Shown here piece after piece: positions 17,501-25,573 of a DNA stretch of 64,000 bases (positions are counted from its first letter, which is position 1; each line of letters begins with the position of its first letter). The translations under genes and the position numbers were made by a program. This DNA comes from Prevotellaceae bacterium (GTDB taxonomy: Bacteria > Bacteroidota > Bacteroidia > Bacteroidales > Bacteroidaceae), in contig JAHZGX010000007.1 of NCBI GenBank assembly GCA_019420585.1, forward strand, positions 1-64,000. Direction: 5' to 3'. The notes under the pieces are model-generated. The model saw nothing but the letters and a program-made list of their open reading frames with translations. It was not told the origin of the DNA and made no database searches.

Positions 17501-19662
17501 TCAAACAATTGACTTTAAATGCAAAGAAAAATGCTTTGCTAGCAAAAAGAGCTATTATTTCAGATGAATTAGCAAAAATTGTTGCAAGTCAAAAAACAAC
17601 ACTTAAATTTGTCGGCTCAGCTATAGGAAATCTTACTAGCATAATATCTGTTCTTATTGACGAGATGAATACATTTGACAAAGTTAATTCGTTAAGTGTA
17701 CCAGGTTGTCTCTATGAGAAGAATCCATCTAAGGCATACGAACTTGAGGATGATATAGAAGATTTATGGCAATATACATATCAATGGTATTGCTGGTCTG
17801 CAGCACGATGTGGTATTTATGTATTGGGCGATGTCGTATTATCAGAATCTGTTGTTTTACCTGTAGTATTAACAATTATTGAAGGTGCAGCAGAGATTTA
17901 TTATAATAGACAAAAGGTAAAGGATTTTAATTCAAGATATAACTCTTTAAAAAGAAAGATCAACAATTCATCTAAGTATTGTGATGATGACAAGTGCCCA
18001 AAATGTCACAAGAAACCATGTGAATGCGAGAAACCTTGTCCAGTATGCAATCATAAACCTTGTATTTGTTGCATCTATTGTAAACATTATCCATGTACTT
18101 GCACATTTTGCCCTAAATGTGGAAAAAGGAAACAATTCTGTACTTGTAAACCATGTAATAAATGTGGACGTATAGATTGTATTTGCAAACCCGAGCCAAC
18201 TGTAGATCCAATTCATGACCCCTCTGGGTTCGTCTATGAGAGTGTATTCTCAAACCGACTTGAAGGTGTGACGGCAACTTGCTACTACAAGGAAGAGGTA
18301 GAAGATATGTACGGTGACCTTCATGAAAACATCGTTAAGTGGGATGCAGAAGAATATGCACAGGAGAATCCGCTTTTTACTGACGAGAATGGATACTATC
18401 GTTGGGATGTACCTCAGGGGCTTTGGCAAGTTAAGTTCGAGAAGGATGGTTATGAAACCACCTACTCAGAATGGCTACCAGTTCCTCCTCCTCAGCTTGA
18501 TGTGAACATTGCAATGAAACAGAATGTTCAGCCAAACGTGAAGAGTGCTCGTGCGTACGAGGATGCTGTTGAGGTTGAATTCGACAAGTATATGATTCCC
18601 GAACTGCTGACTGCTGAGAATATCATAGTAATGCAGAACGGAGCTGCTGTTGGAGGTACTTTGGAACTGCTGAATGAAGAAGTATCATACGAGGGTGAGG
18701 CAGAGACCTTCGCCTCGAAGATACGTTTCAACGCTGAACAACCGTTTACGGAGCAGGAAATCACACTGTTGGTGAACAACCGCGTGAGGAGTTACGCAGG
18801 CATCCGTATGCAGGATAACTACCAGCAGACATTCAGCATTGAGCAGGAAATCAAACAGATTGTCTGTGACTCTGTTGTAACGGTCGGCTATGGCAACGCT
18901 TCTACGCTCATTGTTTCCGTACTCCCTGTTTCTGCATCAAAAGGAAAGACGTTGACAGTGAAAACATCATCGCCCATGATTTTTGGCATAGAAACAGAAC
19001 AAGTGACTATTGACAATGACGGAAAGGCAGAAATTACCATCAGTGGCGAACTGCCAGGCACGGCATTCTTGACATTCTCCGTAGATGGCACAGACAAGAC
19101 CGCAATGACGATGGCTAACGTCGAGCAAGTAGTCATCAAGACTGTTACCACGCCAAAAGCCAATATTGCATCTGGTACTGTAGTAGAGAAAGGCACAGCC
19201 ATTACACTTACATGCGAAACGGAAGGTGCCACTATTTACTATACACTTGACGGCTCTTGCCCTTGTGAAAACACAGATGCCCGTAAGGTGTATGACGGAA
19301 CACCTATCATCATCAACGAGACCGTTACCATTAAGGCAATGGCAATAGCTCCCGACATGTACGAAAGTGATGTTGCTGAGTTTACTTATCTCGTAGATGC
19401 TACAGGCATTGATGACATATCGGTCAACAACCAGATACAGATTTATCCTCTGCCGGTTCGCGACAAGGTAAACATCAGTGCCGGAGGAAGAACAATAAAG
19501 AGTGCCACGATAGTTTCAATGAGTGGCACTGTCGTTGCTTCTATAAGTAAACCTGCAACAATAGTAACACTTGATGTTGGCTTTGTTGCTGTAGGTATCT
19601 ATATTATTAACATTCAAACGGAAGATAATACATATAGTCAAAAGATTTTAATAGTACGATAA
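14560..19662 (+). CDS. giant type IX-secreted multidomain protein with cysteine-rich repeats
   Basis: About 1,700 residues. Carboxypeptidase-regulatory-like beta domains cover ~1-165. A DUF11/Ig-like segment lies at ~395-505 and another Ig-like one at ~510-600. A mostly helical region spans ~740-1130. A 69-residue region (1141-1209) holds 21 cysteines in five CxxC-CxC repeats, followed by a regulatory-like domain (~1223-1325), Big_5-like and Ig-like domains (~1326-1525), a chitobiase C-terminal-like domain (~1530-1612) and a C-terminal type IX sorting domain (~1620-1700, IQIYPLPVRDKVNI). It should be exported and anchored to or released from the surface. The start is uncertain: the TTG at 14560 is the first usual start codon in frame, with no ATG upstream, and codons 14515-14559 encode a hydrophobic run that looks like half a signal peptide. 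Function unknown; adhesin or metal-binding surface protein possible. Confidence 0.75.
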   Translation: MAKPQNISLTVKTPNGDNVTANTQVTWLDSEGNYLAQSTGLSGLLSGYALSYRVVLSQELAMQYVAPKQKAHVISAANNNLTLTLEPIKQVSISGNVKDLVSRTALSGATITASQTFGGKYSKTLSTKSDSKGNYSLTVSNVPTSLAVSASDYISQTIVCDSLMTGNESITISDISLKGISGAVVSLNLTYTKCPTEDGDEDTFQEWYADYNNVAYSIYNKTKQESVNQFKVQHPQIVLLEEVEEGDVLEITTTSKVNAFMPIKTNVTIDAEQRANATFNIVELGKIKSAFAKNSNASVIGSLYDTNGKLVKSYDYSNASLTINDLVDGSYTLVTMGASKLFNSIYDINQLPQTGLVLGTDYTQTTVDVKSGKVCAIDIAEVPTLDESKLYYTGENTSFAVNKSSIVAGNYLTLTGHLDFKSAYAGNVSNVNLIVDLPESCEFVENSVMVGNSTNSYIIQNNRITIPMARYTDRVRFCIIPTSGGEYAPSALVQFDVDGETITQPIGSANYTAKDLSINVPSTVAKTTIPISGTAIGMSEIEIYDGDVLIGQTSSLSNGTWSTTCELYEPYNLSTHAISAKVTTKSGMSLASEKAEVTYNKDNIVAEKVTMLYFNPEINKEYNIVFDLINGIVTPSSFYFFPYKSWPNWSNSGTEPKDFTFVVELSNNDTTVVKDVTIGIYTKQNRWMDLKATYDDNKGCWTAMHKFEESNLPTGVKVDFDADFEYLIDSKNLTDIQNKNELMVTEYQNTLAHTKCITDSIISLISEECDYSLVESLFQQYGIELSPGKDNEIIESMDSLSFLSYIDSLSLISDNDTLIQNIENVFENYGQNISYKLDIDGIHAKILLSRIDNCDINKLISDGFVNIPSTTGNIYEKWEGNSYERISIEEKIDIRIEFLYVNNTRAKAKTWDNIKSLCWEMRATISSIVAGLKVTQKQLGTFSSWFTLECDKNFARLMQEDQEIADALKVLEEKIANTPGFKQLTLNAKKNALLAKRAIISDELAKIVASQKTTLKFVGSAIGNLTSIISVLIDEMNTFDKVNSLSVPGCLYEKNPSKAYELEDDIEDLWQYTYQWYCWSAARCGIYVLGDVVLSESVVLPVVLTIIEGAAEIYYNRQKVKDFNSRYNSLKRKINNSSKYCDDDKCPKCHKKPCECEKPCPVCNHKPCICCIYCKHYPCTCTFCPKCGKRKQFCTCKPCNKCGRIDCICKPEPTVDPIHDPSGFVYESVFSNRLEGVTATCYYKEEVEDMYGDLHENIVKWDAEEYAQENPLFTDENGYYRWDVPQGLWQVKFEKDGYETTYSEWLPVPPPQLDVNIAMKQNVQPNVKSARAYEDAVEVEFDKYMIPELLTAENIIVMQNGAAVGGTLELLNEEVSYEGEAETFASKIRFNAEQPFTEQEITLLVNNRVRSYAGIRMQDNYQQTFSIEQEIKQIVCDSVVTVGYGNASTLIVSVLPVSASKGKTLTVKTSSPMIFGIETEQVTIDNDGKAEITISGELPGTAFLTFSVDGTDKTAMTMANVEQVVIKTVTTPKANIASGTVVEKGTAITLTCETEGATIYYTLDGSCPCENTDARKVYDGTPIIINETVTIKAMAIAPDMYESDVAEFTYLVDATGIDDISVNNQIQIYPLPVRDKVNISAGGRTIKSATIVSMSGTVVASISKPATIVTLDVGFVAVGIYIINIQTEDNTYSQKILIVR
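17980..18186 (+). repeat. five tandem CxxC-x4/5-CxC cysteine repeats inside the giant protein
   Basis: The units read CPKCHKKPCEC, CPVCNHKPCIC, CIYCKHYPCTC, CPKCGKRKQFCTC and CNKCGRIDCIC, four cysteines each plus one leading Cys. This looks like a chain of small zinc- or iron-binding knuckles, or disulfide knots once outside the cell. Confidence 0.9.
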
Positions 19663-19683
19663 TTAAATTGAAAATAATCCGTT

Positions 19684-19715
19684 GACAGCCTCGTCCATTA
19701 TTGGGTGGGGCTGTC
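19684..19715 (+). terminator. hairpin terminator after giant secreted protein
   Basis: GACAGCC at 19684-19690 pairs with GGCTGTC at 19709-19715. Inner bases extend the stem with wobbles to about 14 pairs around a TTAT loop, followed by TCTTAATA. It lies 21 bases after the stop codon. Confidence 0.75.
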
Positions 19716-19733
19716 TCTTAATACGTGCTACAC

Positions 19734-20059
19734 TTATCTCCACAACATTAGGATATAGAAAAGTTCACATTCATCATCAGCAGTATATGCCAATCCATTG
19801 CTATCGAGCTTCCTGTCAATCTTGACAAGCCGCTCTACATCCCAGCGGATTCTCTCACGTATTGACAGTATAAAGGATTTGCGCTCACTCTTCTGTAATG
19901 TCGTAACCAAAGGACGTTTCTCATTCCATTCGGAAGGAAACACATGATAGCTGGTTCATAACTGGCGTACCTTGCGCTCGTGGATAACTTGGTAATAAAA
20001 TAATGCCTTTCTCGGTCTTTGACTGTTGAAGGACGGAATTTTATTTTTATTGATGTCAT
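19734..20059 (-). pseudogene. 5' remnant of a phage-type tyrosine recombinase, frameshifted
   Basis: The N-terminus MTSIKIKFRPSTVKDRE is the standard opening of Bacteroides phage-type integrases. After a frameshift near 19960 the reading continues as FPSEWNEKRPLVTTLQKSERK and ERIRWDVERLVKIDRKLD, the arm and core-binding region. The reading ends at a stop at 19734 after about 110 residues, so the whole catalytic domain is missing. It is a dead integrase fragment, either from a former element or from an imprecise junction between the defence island and the mobilizable element. Confidence 0.7.
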
Positions 20060-20072
20060 ATTTATGATTGAT

Positions 20073-20681
20073 TTAATGTTTCCGCTTATAAAGGGCAAAG
20101 GAAACCGTAGAGGAAGTTATGATAATCAATCCGGCATATACGATTATTATTTCACTCAAAACTTCTGAATGAATCGTCTTCACATTGGCGAATATGACGA
20201 GGGCAAAGAATGTGACAAGTATCAGCAGCAAAGCGATCATGCACCAGAATGTCGTCTGCGTTATGGATATGCGGTTCTCGTTGCGGCGGATGTCCTTGTC
20301 CGCCTTTTCACGCTCCCTGCGAATACATGATATGGCATTGACGGCAATCGCATTGACTTCTTCCAGCAATGCCTGTATGTCATTTTCCGTAAACCTAATC
20401 GGGAATGAAGCCTTAAGCAGGTCATGGAGATTAATCATTGTACCTGCGTATACACCGATTCCTTCAATGAGCTTATTCAGTTTTTTATGCGCTTCCGCAA
20501 TCTCCGGCTTGAGCCTGCGGAACTCGTTGGCAAGAGCATCATTCCGCTGTTCAAGCCTTTGCCGCCGTGCTTCTTCCGCTGATACTGCTGTTGCCTCTTC
20601 CGTTTCAGAAGTCTTTGCCATTTCGGATGTGGCTTCTGTGGGCTGCACATCCTCGCTGTAATCGTATTTCCTGTTTGCCAT
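20073..20681 (-). CDS. mobilization-associated membrane protein
   Basis: A 202-residue protein if started at the ATG at 20681 (MANRKYDYSED); a longer frame from 20753 would run into the relaxase gene. Residues ~20-130 are charged and helical, likely coiled coil. Two membrane spans at the C-terminus (about 145-167 and 177-196) are followed by the basic end KRKH. It begins 11 bases after the relaxase stop, so it is the third gene of the mob operon. Comparable small membrane proteins follow relaxase genes in Bacteroides mobilizable elements; the exact role is unknown. Confidence 0.65.
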   Translation of the reverse strand: MANRKYDYSEDVQPTEATSEMAKTSETEEATAVSAEEARRQRLEQRNDALANEFRRLKPEIAEAHKKLNKLIEGIGVYAGTMINLHDLLKASFPIRFTENDIQALLEEVNAIAVNAISCIRREREKADKDIRRNENRISITQTTFWCMIALLLILVTFFALVIFANVKTIHSEVLSEIIIVYAGLIIITSSTVSFALYKRKH

Positions 20682-20692
20682 AGGTGTATTCT

Positions 20693-21937
20693 TTATCTCT
20701 TGCGTCCTGATTTCGTTTTCCTCCCGATATGTGCCGCCGCTGCACGTGCGCATCTGCGGGCGCGTTCCATCTCGTCCTCGTCTTTTTTGTCGCGCCAGTC
20801 ATTGTCATTGCTTGAACCACCGCCTCCGCTGCCGCTGGTTGAAACGGTGTCAAGTGCCGTCAGCCCCACGAACAAGGCTACCGCCATGTCGGTAAGTTCT
20901 TTCCAGTTCGCCGTTTCCCGATAATCAAACTCATCGTTGAACACCTGCATGACATCATCGGGAATGTAGAACAGGGATGTTTTTCCGTCGTGCGTAAGCT
21001 CGTACCTTGATGTGTTGACACGCCATGCCGAGTAGTCTGCAACAGGTTCGCTGGAATGTTGCAGTGGCTTTGCAACAGGCTTTGCAGCGACAGGTGCAAC
21101 AGGTGCATTCGTCTTTGTCATGGTTTTACCGACAGGCTGCACAGTCTTTGTTTCGGACTGCCCGTAAAGTTTCTGCCATGTCTGTTCAATCTTCGATGCC
21201 ATGAGTTTGCGCCCCTTGCCAAGTTCGGATGCCTTGAACACGGCTTTTCCTTTTCCAATCGTATATCCTTTTATGACACCCTTGTCATCTTTACGTTCTT
21301 TGAGTGTGTAACCCTTTGCCTGTATCCTTGCAGCATAATCGTCCCATGACCATGACGGCATCGCACGCAGGATGTCCATAAGGTCTTTGGCAACCTTGAC
21401 GGCGTTTGCCTTGTGGATTTTCATCGCGGTTATCCATCCACGCTTGACGGCTACAGCCTGTGCCGCATCATGCGCACGGATATGTATCTTATGGTCGTTG
21501 TTCGTCCTGCCGTTCCTGTCCTTTCGGCACACAGCGGCATGGAGATGGGGAATCCGGCTGTCGGATTCAAGATGCAGCCACACCGTGTAGATGCTGTCCG
21601 CGAGGTTTGTCTTGTGGGAATACACCTTGCCGTCGTCATCCGCCATCTCTATTTTGTCATACTCCCTGATGAAGTCATCCCACAACTGCTGCCAGTCCTG
21701 CATGGTGAAGTCCTTTGTATGTTCCTTAGCCGGGCTGATTTCAATGCGGATAACATTATTTTTCATCGGCGCATTGGCTTTCATCATGTCCCATACGCCT
21801 TGCGCGTCAAGTTCACACGGAAGCAGGTTGTCTTTGACATGGTATATTAGTTCCGGGTGTTCCTTGTTTCTCGACTCACCGGAAATATACCTGATGTCGT
21901 TTATGCCGTGGCTTATGGATTTTGCCTTGCCTATCAT
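20693..21937 (-). CDS. mobB: relaxase / mobilization nuclease
   Basis: A 414-residue relaxase of the Bacteroides mobilizable-element kind. The N-terminus has SHGINDIRYISGESRNKEHP. The metal-binding histidine motif is in IPHLHAAVCRKDRNGRTNN. The region ~1-200 is the nicking domain; the C-terminal half is basic and low in complexity (Gly/Ser-rich, then RRCARAAAAHIGRKTK), probably DNA binding. It would nick oriT for transfer by a helper conjugative element. The start overlaps the stop of the upstream relaxosome gene by 4 bases (ATGA). I cannot fix the MOB class by eye. Confidence 0.8.
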   Translation of the reverse strand: MIGKAKSISHGINDIRYISGESRNKEHPELIYHVKDNLLPCELDAQGVWDMMKANAPMKNNVIRIEISPAKEHTKDFTMQDWQQLWDDFIREYDKIEMADDDGKVYSHKTNLADSIYTVWLHLESDSRIPHLHAAVCRKDRNGRTNNDHKIHIRAHDAAQAVAVKRGWITAMKIHKANAVKVAKDLMDILRAMPSWSWDDYAARIQAKGYTLKERKDDKGVIKGYTIGKGKAVFKASELGKGRKLMASKIEQTWQKLYGQSETKTVQPVGKTMTKTNAPVAPVAAKPVAKPLQHSSEPVADYSAWRVNTSRYELTHDGKTSLFYIPDDVMQVFNDEFDYRETANWKELTDMAVALFVGLTALDTVSTSGSGGGGSSNDNDWRDKKDEDEMERARRCARAAAAHIGRKTKSGRKR

Positions 21938-22464
21938 ACCGGTTTCTCCTCCTTATCTGTTTCTGAAATTGTTTCCTGTACTGTTTCCGTCTTTACCACC
22001 GGGATGCGATTCGGGGCGAAATGTTTTTTGATGAGCCTCGTAATCATGTCAGCGGTCTTGCCGAGAAGCCGGAGCGCGCCTATCATCCACGGCTGGTTAC
22101 GGAACATCGCCCTGCGCTCGTCCTGTGACATCGCATTAAGCATCGAGGTGTATTTCGCGTAGTCGCTGCGGGCGATGACAAGCTGCTCACGGACTGCCTC
22201 CTGCTCCTGGGTCAGCCGTACTTTCGGCTCGTATCCGTATGCTCGGGAAAGCACATAGTCGCTGAGGTTCATGCCGCACTCATTGGCAAGGCCTGTAATC
22301 TTTTCCCGTTGCAACTTGCTGACACGGAACGAGATTGTCGAATCACGTTTCTCTTTGACTTTCTTCTTGTTTTTCGTGTTTTCTGCGCTCCCGGCAGCAT
22401 CATTCATTTTATCTTCTGTTTCACCCGGCTTCGTGTTGCCAGGTGATTTCTGTTCGGTTTTCAT
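21934..22464 (-). CDS. mobA: MobC-like relaxosome accessory protein
   Basis: A 176-residue protein. A charged, low-complexity N-terminus (1-35) is followed by a ribbon-helix-helix-like stretch STISFRVSKLQREKITGLA and GMNLSDYVLSRAYGY, typical of MobC/MbeC-type accessory proteins that bind oriT. A helical C-terminal half follows. It is the first gene of the mob operon and overlaps the relaxase start by 4 bases. The upstream noncoding stretch (22465-22736) is where oriT should be. Confidence 0.75.
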   Translation of the reverse strand: MKTEQKSPGNTKPGETEDKMNDAAGSAENTKNKKKVKEKRDSTISFRVSKLQREKITGLANECGMNLSDYVLSRAYGYEPKVRLTQEQEAVREQLVIARSDYAKYTSMLNAMSQDERRAMFRNQPWMIGALRLLGKTADMITRLIKKHFAPNRIPVVKTETVQETISETDKEEKPV

Positions 22465-22736
22465 AAGCGGTAATTGATGATTTTACAAAAGGTACCGGTG
22501 CGAGCCTGCGAGCGGCGTTCCCCGTTGGACGGATGGACAACGACAAGAGCGCCGTGCATGGAATGACCGTCAGGAAATGTAATGCAGCGGCATATCTTGT
22601 AACACCACTCATCTTCCTTCCCTCCTTTTTCTTCCTTTTCTGCCCTGCCTTTGGCATTATCTCATCTCTGTTTTAGACTGTTTCGCCTATATTATAAGAT
22701 GTATGACAGCCGCTTGCAGGTCGCGCCTTATCAGGA
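22465..22736. other. noncoding region upstream of mob genes, probable oriT location
   Basis: A 270-base gap with no convincing gene. It contains short repeats (GCGAGCCTGCGAGC near 22501; GTTGGACGGATGGACAACG near 22525), the type of iterated or inverted sequence found at nick regions. A poly-pyrimidine tract lies at ~22612-22640. Placement of oriT here is by position relative to mobC and relaxase, not by a recognised nick site. Confidence 0.35.
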
Positions 22737-23193
22737 TTACTTGTCATCAGGAAGTTTGGCGAAGGCTGTCTTCACTGCTTCGGCATCGGTGGTGATACGC
22801 ATCAGCGCGACGGTCGCCTTGAGTGCCTGTGCCTGGTTGCAGAACTGCGTGACGGTATTAAGAAGGACTTCCGACCGTCCGACACGGAACGGCATCACAG
22901 CGTCTGCCGTCAGGGTGTTGGTCTTCTTCCGCCCACTGTTTTCCACGCTCACGCGGCTTGACGGTCTGCGATACGGACAACACCATGTAGCAGATGCGCA
23001 GGTTCTCTTTCGGACGCACGGTGACAGGCTGTACCGTCGGCTTCAGATTCATGAAGTTCACGAAGTCACTGCCGGAAAGATGACCGAACTGGCAGTCGTT
23101 ACAGACCTCGTAGATGAACAGGCACATGGCGAGGTCAACGGTGTCCATCCATGCGGATGTGTCTTTGAACAGGATGCCGTCACTCATGCGCAT
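22737..23193 (-). pseudogene. small unknown protein of the mobilizable element, apparently frameshifted
   Basis: The first frame runs from ATG 23193 (FKDTSAWMDTVDLAMCLF...) through GSDFVNFMNLKPTVQPVTV to SVSQTVKPRE at about 22960. From there the protein-like reading passes to the next frame (VENSGRKKTNTLTADAVMPF... LLNTVTQFCNQAQALKATVALMRI) and ends at 22737. Both halves look like real protein, while the remaining 30 residues of the first frame do not. Joined, they would make about 150 residues. Either the gene is frameshifted or the second half starts separately at a GTG (22952). I know no function. It overlaps the upstream gene by 14 bases. Confidence 0.5.
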
Positions 23194-23803
23194 CCTCCTT
23201 CATCCGTCTTATGTCGCTGATGATGCTTTCCGAAATGCCTTTCAGTCTCTCGGCCAGCACGGAAAGGAACATCGGCTTGAAACAATACACGCAGAAGGTA
23301 CGGTCACGTTCCTGCTGTAACTCATTATATAAAAGGTTCACACGCGCATGAGCTGTATCGTATTCCATTTTCTTTGCATCGCACAAAGGGTCAAGCGACT
23401 TGTAATCCTCGGAATCGAGCGGCAGGAAATCCAGCCGGTTGCTCATTGCCGAATACTCGCGCCACAGTCCGGTGGCAACATCTTTCGCTTCCTCGTAACG
23501 TAATTCAAACGGTCTAAGGTTCGCTTCAAAAAGGCTCTCAAAATCCACGGACTGCAATCCTGTAATATCTAATGACAGGAATTTTTCTGCCTCCGAAAAA
23601 AGGGAAAAGGAAATTTCATTCAACTGTTCCGCATCGTCCTGGAACATTGCAGCCGCCTCTGTCACAATTTGGTTTGTCTCGTTGAACTCCTTATAGAACA
23701 GGGATAGCGGCAAAGCCTGTTCAAAGGTGATGCTGTCCTGCCTGCAAGTGGCAAGCAAGGTGTTTACCTCTTGCAACCGTTGTGGTATCTGTTGTATCAT
23801 CAT
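23180..23803 (-). CDS. unknown helical protein next to AbiE
   Basis: A 207-residue, mostly helical and acidic protein with no membrane span or signal. A CVYC pair appears near residue 170. It starts 3 bases from the end of the AbiEii gene (overlap 23800-23803, ATGA), so it is co-transcribed with the toxin-antitoxin genes. Function not recognised; it could be cargo or a regulator of the element. Confidence 0.6.
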   Translation of the reverse strand: MMIQQIPQRLQEVNTLLATCRQDSITFEQALPLSLFYKEFNETNQIVTEAAAMFQDDAEQLNEISFSLFSEAEKFLSLDITGLQSVDFESLFEANLRPFELRYEEAKDVATGLWREYSAMSNRLDFLPLDSEDYKSLDPLCDAKKMEYDTAHARVNLLYNELQQERDRTFCVYCFKPMFLSVLAERLKGISESIISDIRRMKEDAHE

Positions 23804-24792
23804 TCTTGAATCTTATTATTTCTTACATACATGAGTATTGCATGAATACTCTCAAGTATTTGCGTGGAGTCCGGAATTTTATTATAAGCAAGTCCCGGAA
23901 GCTCTTTCTGATAGACCGGTTCCAGTTTTCTCCACACATCTTCCAAAGCGGAAAGCAGAGGTGATTCGTCCAAGTTTCGTCCTTGCCATCCTTCCGGTTT
24001 GCTGAACTGCTGTTTGTCATGTGTGAACAGACTGTGAAAGTCATTCAGGAAATCGGACGAATCCAGATATAATCTTATCTCTTTGTCATAATACAAATAA
24101 TAAAGGTCATAGAAATGGCGTATCTTAGCGGACAACTGTGAATGGCATTCATTCGCCAGTGAGCATCTAATTAACGACACCAGTTTCTCCGTAAGTGTCC
24201 TGCGCTTGTCCAGTACCTGTATGACAAACGGCTGCATGTCATATTCCTCTATCAACTGTTCATTGCCCGACTGCTGCAGGAACGTGGTCAGGAAACTTTG
24301 AATGACACGGCGTTCGGATGGATACGGGTTGGCAAAAGAATTGATTTCCACAAGTATCTGCCCCGGATTGATGGAGGTGGCGGCCAATGACTCCATAATC
24401 TGCGGATAGTGGTAATAGGCCTTATAATAGTGTGAGCCTTTGCTTGTCTTTCCGGGTATGGGAATCTCATCCAGTCCCTCTGTCATGTCATGGGCTGTTT
24501 TGCGTATCAGGTTTTTCAGCTGATTGCCGCTCAAAGTCCACGCGTCAGAAATAGCCACATCTATATCCTCTGAAAATCTGGCCCCGATGCCGTATGCCTT
24601 GGACAGACTTGTTCCGCCTTTGAACACTGCCCGCCCGTCTTTGTCATGCTCCGCCATCAGTTTCAGAGAACGGCTGACCCAGTAGTCTTTCTCGATAAAC
24701 AGCGGGCTGATGCCCAAGCCTCCGTCAGTTGCCGGACGTGACGCGAAGTTTATGGCATCCTTAAACAGCTGTTGGTCTGTGTGCAGTTTCAT
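23800..24792 (-). CDS. abiEii: AbiEii/AbiGii-type nucleotidyltransferase toxin
   Basis: A 330-residue toxin of the AbiEii family. The nucleotidyltransferase signature is plain: FKGGTSLSKAYG followed by RFSEDIDVAISDAW, giving the GG/S...DxD metal site at residues ~60-80. The preceding FIEKDYWVSRSLK is also typical of the family. AbiEii toxins modify tRNA or other targets with nucleotides and give bacteriostasis and phage resistance. The start overlaps the antitoxin stop by 4 bases (24789-24792). Confidence 0.85.
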   Translation of the reverse strand: MKLHTDQQLFKDAINFASRPATDGGLGISPLFIEKDYWVSRSLKLMAEHDKDGRAVFKGGTSLSKAYGIGARFSEDIDVAISDAWTLSGNQLKNLIRKTAHDMTEGLDEIPIPGKTSKGSHYYKAYYHYPQIMESLAATSINPGQILVEINSFANPYPSERRVIQSFLTTFLQQSGNEQLIEEYDMQPFVIQVLDKRRTLTEKLVSLIRCSLANECHSQLSAKIRHFYDLYYLYYDKEIRLYLDSSDFLNDFHSLFTHDKQQFSKPEGWQGRNLDESPLLSALEDVWRKLEPVYQKELPGLAYNKIPDSTQILESIHAILMYVRNNKIQE

Positions 24793-25514
24793 ACGATGTT
24801 CCAGTTTTTGATTGTAGGCAATACGGTTGAAGATATACCCAGCTTGTAGCGGGTTACGGGATTCAGTGTTTCCAGCAAATCTTCAACCGGGAAATCCAGA
24901 TATTCAAATATGGCTCCAAGCTGCGCCCTGACATACGGTTTATATGCCCTGCACAGTTCCAACAGCCGGTTCCTGTCCGTCCCGGACAAATCCTTTATCC
25001 AGACTGTTATTTGCGACATTGCCTCATCGGTCGTAGAGCCGGGAATTTCCTTTATCAGACGGAGTGCATCCAAAATGATTAAAAGCGGTATGTCCTCTTT
25101 TATTATACGGTTTGGCTGCAACAGGAAAGCAATTTTGTATTGTCCTCTGGACAGCGGGCGGCGGGAAACATTCGTGCCGACCATGATAACCGATGATATC
25201 TGGGTAGTCAATGCCAGGCTTGCGAAAGCTCTTGTCCCAGTGATGTACCCGACGGTGTTGCCGTCCTTCTCAAGGAAGTCCCTCACGATTTCTTTTTCCG
25301 GGGGCAGCAGCTCTCCGAAACGTGATGTGCGGGGTTTGTAGTAACGCCCCTTTGAGACACGCTTTATCACACCGGCATACTCGAACTGGTTGAGTGCCTT
25401 GACAAGCGTTGCACGATATTGGCGTGGTATGTCAAAATCGGAAGCTGATACCACAACACCTTCCGGCAGTCGGTCTATTTCCTGTTTAACTTTGTCCCTT
25501 ATAACCATTGGCAT
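24789..25514 (-). CDS. abiEi: AbiEi-type antitoxin / transcriptional regulator
   Basis: A 241-residue protein with an N-terminal winged helix (residues ~1-65: IPRQYRATLVKALNQFEYAGVIKRVSKGRYYKP) and a C-terminal domain typical of DUF6088/AbiEi antitoxins. AbiEi proteins neutralise AbiEii and repress their own promoter through inverted repeats. A perfect 14-base-pair inverted repeat lies 28 bases upstream of the start. The start could be the ATG at 25514 or the one two codons later at 25508. Confidence 0.8.
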   Translation of the reverse strand: MPMVIRDKVKQEIDRLPEGVVVSASDFDIPRQYRATLVKALNQFEYAGVIKRVSKGRYYKPRTSRFGELLPPEKEIVRDFLEKDGNTVGYITGTRAFASLALTTQISSVIMVGTNVSRRPLSRGQYKIAFLLQPNRIIKEDIPLLIILDALRLIKEIPGSTTDEAMSQITVWIKDLSGTDRNRLLELCRAYKPYVRAQLGAIFEYLDFPVEDLLETLNPVTRYKLGISSTVLPTIKNWNIV

Positions 25515-25526
25515 TTAAAATTTGGT

Positions 25527-25535
25527 GCAAAGTTA
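25527..25535 (-). promoter_or_regulatory. -7 box TAACTTTGC of the abiE operon
   Basis: On the minus strand the bases read TAACTTTGC, matching TAnnTTTG, 12 bases before the abiEi start. The leader would be very short. Confidence 0.6.
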
Positions 25536-25541
25536 CAAAAT

Positions 25542-25573
25542 AATTCTTGTTTTCTACGCAGAAAACAAGAATT
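25542..25573. promoter_or_regulatory. perfect inverted-repeat operator of abiE
   Basis: AATTCTTGTTTTCT (25542-25555), spacer ACGC, AGAAAACAAGAATT (25560-25573): a perfect 14-pair dyad just upstream of the -7 box, over the expected -33 region. This is the right place for AbiEi autorepression. Reading as a terminator for the facing integrase is possible but less fitting, since the integrase runs away from it only after a further ~80 bases. Confidence 0.7.
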
